From Tetrahymena thermophila SB210 (lineage: Eukaryota > Ciliophora > Oligohymenophorea > Hymenostomatida > Tetrahymenidae): a stretch of DNA of 64,000 nt. The position numbers and the translations under genes are program-made. The stretch is taken from contig NW_002476535.1 of NCBI RefSeq assembly GCF_000189635.1, forward strand, positions 496,001 through 560,000, written 5' to 3'. The notes below the pieces were generated by a model. That model saw only the letters and a list, made by a program, of their open reading frames with translations, was not told the DNA's origin and ran no database searches. Shown piece by piece: positions 61,517-64,000 of the stretch; positions within the stretch are counted from its first letter, which is position 1, and each line of letters begins with the position of its first letter.

Positions 61517-64000
61517 TCACTCTCCTTCTTCTTTAACAGGCTCTTATTCAGGTACTTCTGTTGACTATCTATCTGGAATGAAACCAATTTATTTCTATTC
61601 TATACACTTTTTGACATATTTTTCAATATAATTGCATTCAGTTTCATCCTTTTTGGTTATGTAAATGAGATAGAAGACTAAGTGATATGCGTTGTGATGT
61701 AAATAGATATGAGAATACCAACCTTCTTCGCTACGACTGTCAATATAACCCCTTGACATACTCTATATAAAGAAATAAAGAAAAACAATTAAATATAAAG
61801 ATTATTAATTTTGTAAAAATAAATATTTACGCAGACAAAGCATTTCTAATCAACTTCTTCTCTGATTTTGTCCTATGCAGCTCTTAATTCTCCGAAGGTA
61901 TCAAGGATAATACCAAATATAATTTAAATGAAGAGCATATTAATTAGAATAAAGAAGAATAAATCATAAAAATATCTTCCCCAAAAGTAATTTTCACTCA
62001 CTACTTCAAGCTTGTCATCGCCATTACTATCTTAAACAACATTATTCATTGACTCAGAAATACCTCCACCATTCCTGAGACCTACGTTAATAACTGAAGC
62101 TACTGTAGAGATAAAGGTATTATTGTAGGCCTTATTATCTTAACTAAAATCTGCTCTAAAATATACAAATCCACCAATACCAAAAATGTACATAACTATA
62201 ACTCCCAAGTAAGTGAATATAAAAATATTGTATAAATTTTGAGTGATTGATTTGATAATTTATTGTAGCTAGTGACTTCTCTTAATGATATCCAATAGAA
62301 GTATACCATATATGAGTGGGCCTTTCAAGAAGAAACCTGCTATAGTTATTGCCAAATAGCATGCATGGTAGAAATTTTCAAAGTCAGAGCATATTAAGAA
62401 TGTATAAATAAATAATCTATAAACGAAGCTTTTTCTCTTATAGTTGCTTGGATTGAGATCATCTTAAAGGTAAAATAGAGTTCTATAAATTTATTAATAA
62501 TATTTAATGTTTTTTTGGTTAAAATAAATTTCAACTGCTTTTATTTATTTATTTTTTAAAGGAATATTAATTACTTTTAAAATTTAGTTATAAGAGTTTC
62601 TCTAGTCAAGCCTGCATTTTCTTTTAAATATTAAATCTTCCTCCATGAATCAGCATTTGTAAAACGATTAATTGAAATTTTCCATCTCTCAATACCACAA
62701 AAGAGAAGAACAAAAATTGTTAGAATGAGCTAAATTATGGCAAATACCTATGTTAAATCATCTAATTTTGTATTACCTCCAGTTTCATCACCAATAGATC
62801 CTTCAAGGAAGAAAAGTTCTACAAGTTTTTAAAATTATAATTTGTTTTAAAATATTTTGGCTTTTACAAATTAATTAATTACACAAGAATACAATCAAAA
62901 GTAAGAAGATAAATTGAATATCCTTGATTGTTCTCCAGTTCTCCATAATTAAATGAATCTAAAATTTTAAGTTAAAATTTGTAAATACGATCATACAAAA
63001 TAAAAATTTTGATATATTTATTCATGTCTTTACCTTAAACTAATACCAGTACTGTTTGTAAATCATTTGTTTGTAGTAAAAGCTAAAGTTTTCCAATAAG
63101 AATAACAGTCTGTCTTCATCAGATTCTCTGTTTGATTCATAAATCTTTTATCGATATGAAAAAATTTGATTAACTGATACATGCAATATTTGTATTTACC
63201 AAGTGGTTTTTAATGTAAGGAGTTAAGAAATTAGAGCAGAAAGGCTTTTAGAAGTATATGAGCTAGATGTTATCATTAATATTTATTTCTGTAATACCAA
63301 CTTAATTCTTGAAAAAGAAGAAATATCTTGGAACATGTTCCATCATTTCTACATCGTATATGCATTCTAATAATATTTTAAGAAGACTTTTTGGCTTTTC
63401 TTTGCCAATATAATCTTCATCATCGCCAAGTGTTTATTCTCTGTACATTTATTTACGGATGTCTTGTACTGCTCTCTTATTTTAATTATCTTGATCTAAA
63501 TTTAATTAATTTTTATTTTTTTAAAAAATTTCTAATTTCTATTTAGAAGCAAATAATAATTGATATTTCAAAAGAATTCTTATAAAAGAAGATAATATTA
63601 AGTATTTATGTTAAGTTAAAAAACCAAAATAAATTTATAGAATTAGAAAAAAAATTAAGAGAATGTTTGTTTTTAAAATATTAAATTGAAAAAAATAAGA
63701 TACTTATTATTCTATTGAAATTCACATCAAATTTAAAAGTTTCATCTAATTTTTCTACTCTGTCTTTGTCTTATTTTGTGAAAATTCTAACTATAATGCT
63801 TTTCACTTTTTCTTATTTCAAGCTACTTGGATCTTTCTGGTTTGAATCTAGAGCTTGGAAAGATCCTATCTATTATCTGCTACCATTTTCGATTAAGGGC
63901 TCAACTGAAGATGATTTTTTGTTTTGTAAAGAATTACCTTATTATTAGTCCAATTGATTACCTTGAGGAGGAACTATAGCGGGTAGTTTCTCTTTCTTTC
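61517..64000 (-). CDS. IP3-receptor/ryanodine-receptor-like calcium release channel, C-terminal part
   Basis: Partial at the right edge; the N-terminal gating region lies outside. Exons seen (reverse): >64000-63704, 63495-63200, 63144-63034, 62958-62883, 62818-62575, 62482-61831, 61762-61517; phases agree throughout, about 570 aa. After a cytosolic helical segment come membrane helices (IQFIFLLLIVFL; FAIIQLILTIFVLLF; FYHACYLAITIAGFF; FIFTYLGVIVMYIFGIGGF). The pore loop reads GLRNGGGISES, matching GxRNGGG of IP3 and ryanodine receptors. The last pore helix ends IIFGIILDTFGELR. The C-terminal zinc site is conserved: CFVC and HIYLHHNAYH, aligned with C-x2-C and H-x4-H of IP3 receptors. Likely releases calcium from an internal store; whether IP3 gates it needs the missing N-terminus. 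Confidence 0.92.

Overview
The window looks like ciliate macronuclear DNA, most like Tetrahymena or a close relative. It is very AT-rich. Under the standard code almost every gene shatters into short pieces. Reading TAA and TAG as glutamine and TGA as the only stop gives long, recognisable proteins. Introns are short, AT-rich and begin GTA, ending TAG or AAG. For most genes I could place every exon so that phases agree from start to stop, which is the main support for the models. Most ORFs under the standard code are fragments or shadows of these genes.

Left part (1-22.9 kb): a SET-domain methyltransferase-like gene (+, 509-4587) faces VPS16 (-, 5748-8913). Next come a RING/TRAF zinc-finger gene (+, 9751-11534), a large multi-pass membrane protein (-, 11957-16780), and a tandem pair of related cysteine-motif/coiled-coil proteins (-, 17446-18870 and 19267-21240). 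A 1.7 kb spacer with an old duplication follows.

Middle part (22.9-44.5 kb): a GBP-type GTPase fused to a coiled coil, a zinc-knuckle-like motif and a PX domain (+, 22908-27295); a spacer of degenerate tandem repeats; a very large CH-like/helical-repeat/coiled-coil gene with one in-frame TGA (+, 29148-35764); COX10 haem A farnesyltransferase (-, 36683-38269); and a cyclic-nucleotide-binding protein with a long disordered tail (-, 39727-43709). A small relic of a downstream membrane-protein gene lies at 44131-44208.

Right part (44.5-64 kb): a plant-type vacuolar-sorting-receptor-like protein (-, 44522-46141), an unrecognised Asn/Gln-rich protein (-, 46535-48622), a two-TM ciliate membrane protein (+, 50053-54484), peroxisomal acyl-CoA oxidase (-, 54930-57500), enkurin (-, 58905-60965), and the C-terminal channel part of an IP3-receptor-like protein running off the right edge (-, 61517->64000).

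The genes do not form operons; each has its own spacer. Several relate to membrane traffic (VPS16, PX-GTPase, sorting receptor) and several to cilia or calcium (enkurin, IP3R-like channel), but adjacency gives no proof of joint function. I saw no tRNA, rRNA, transposase, CRISPR, telomere repeat or chromosome breakage sequence. No clearly new biological system stands out. The most unusual items are the GBP-PX fusion, the in-frame TGA in the 29-36 kb gene, the altered pore motif of the IP3R-like channel, and the gene relic at 44.1 kb.
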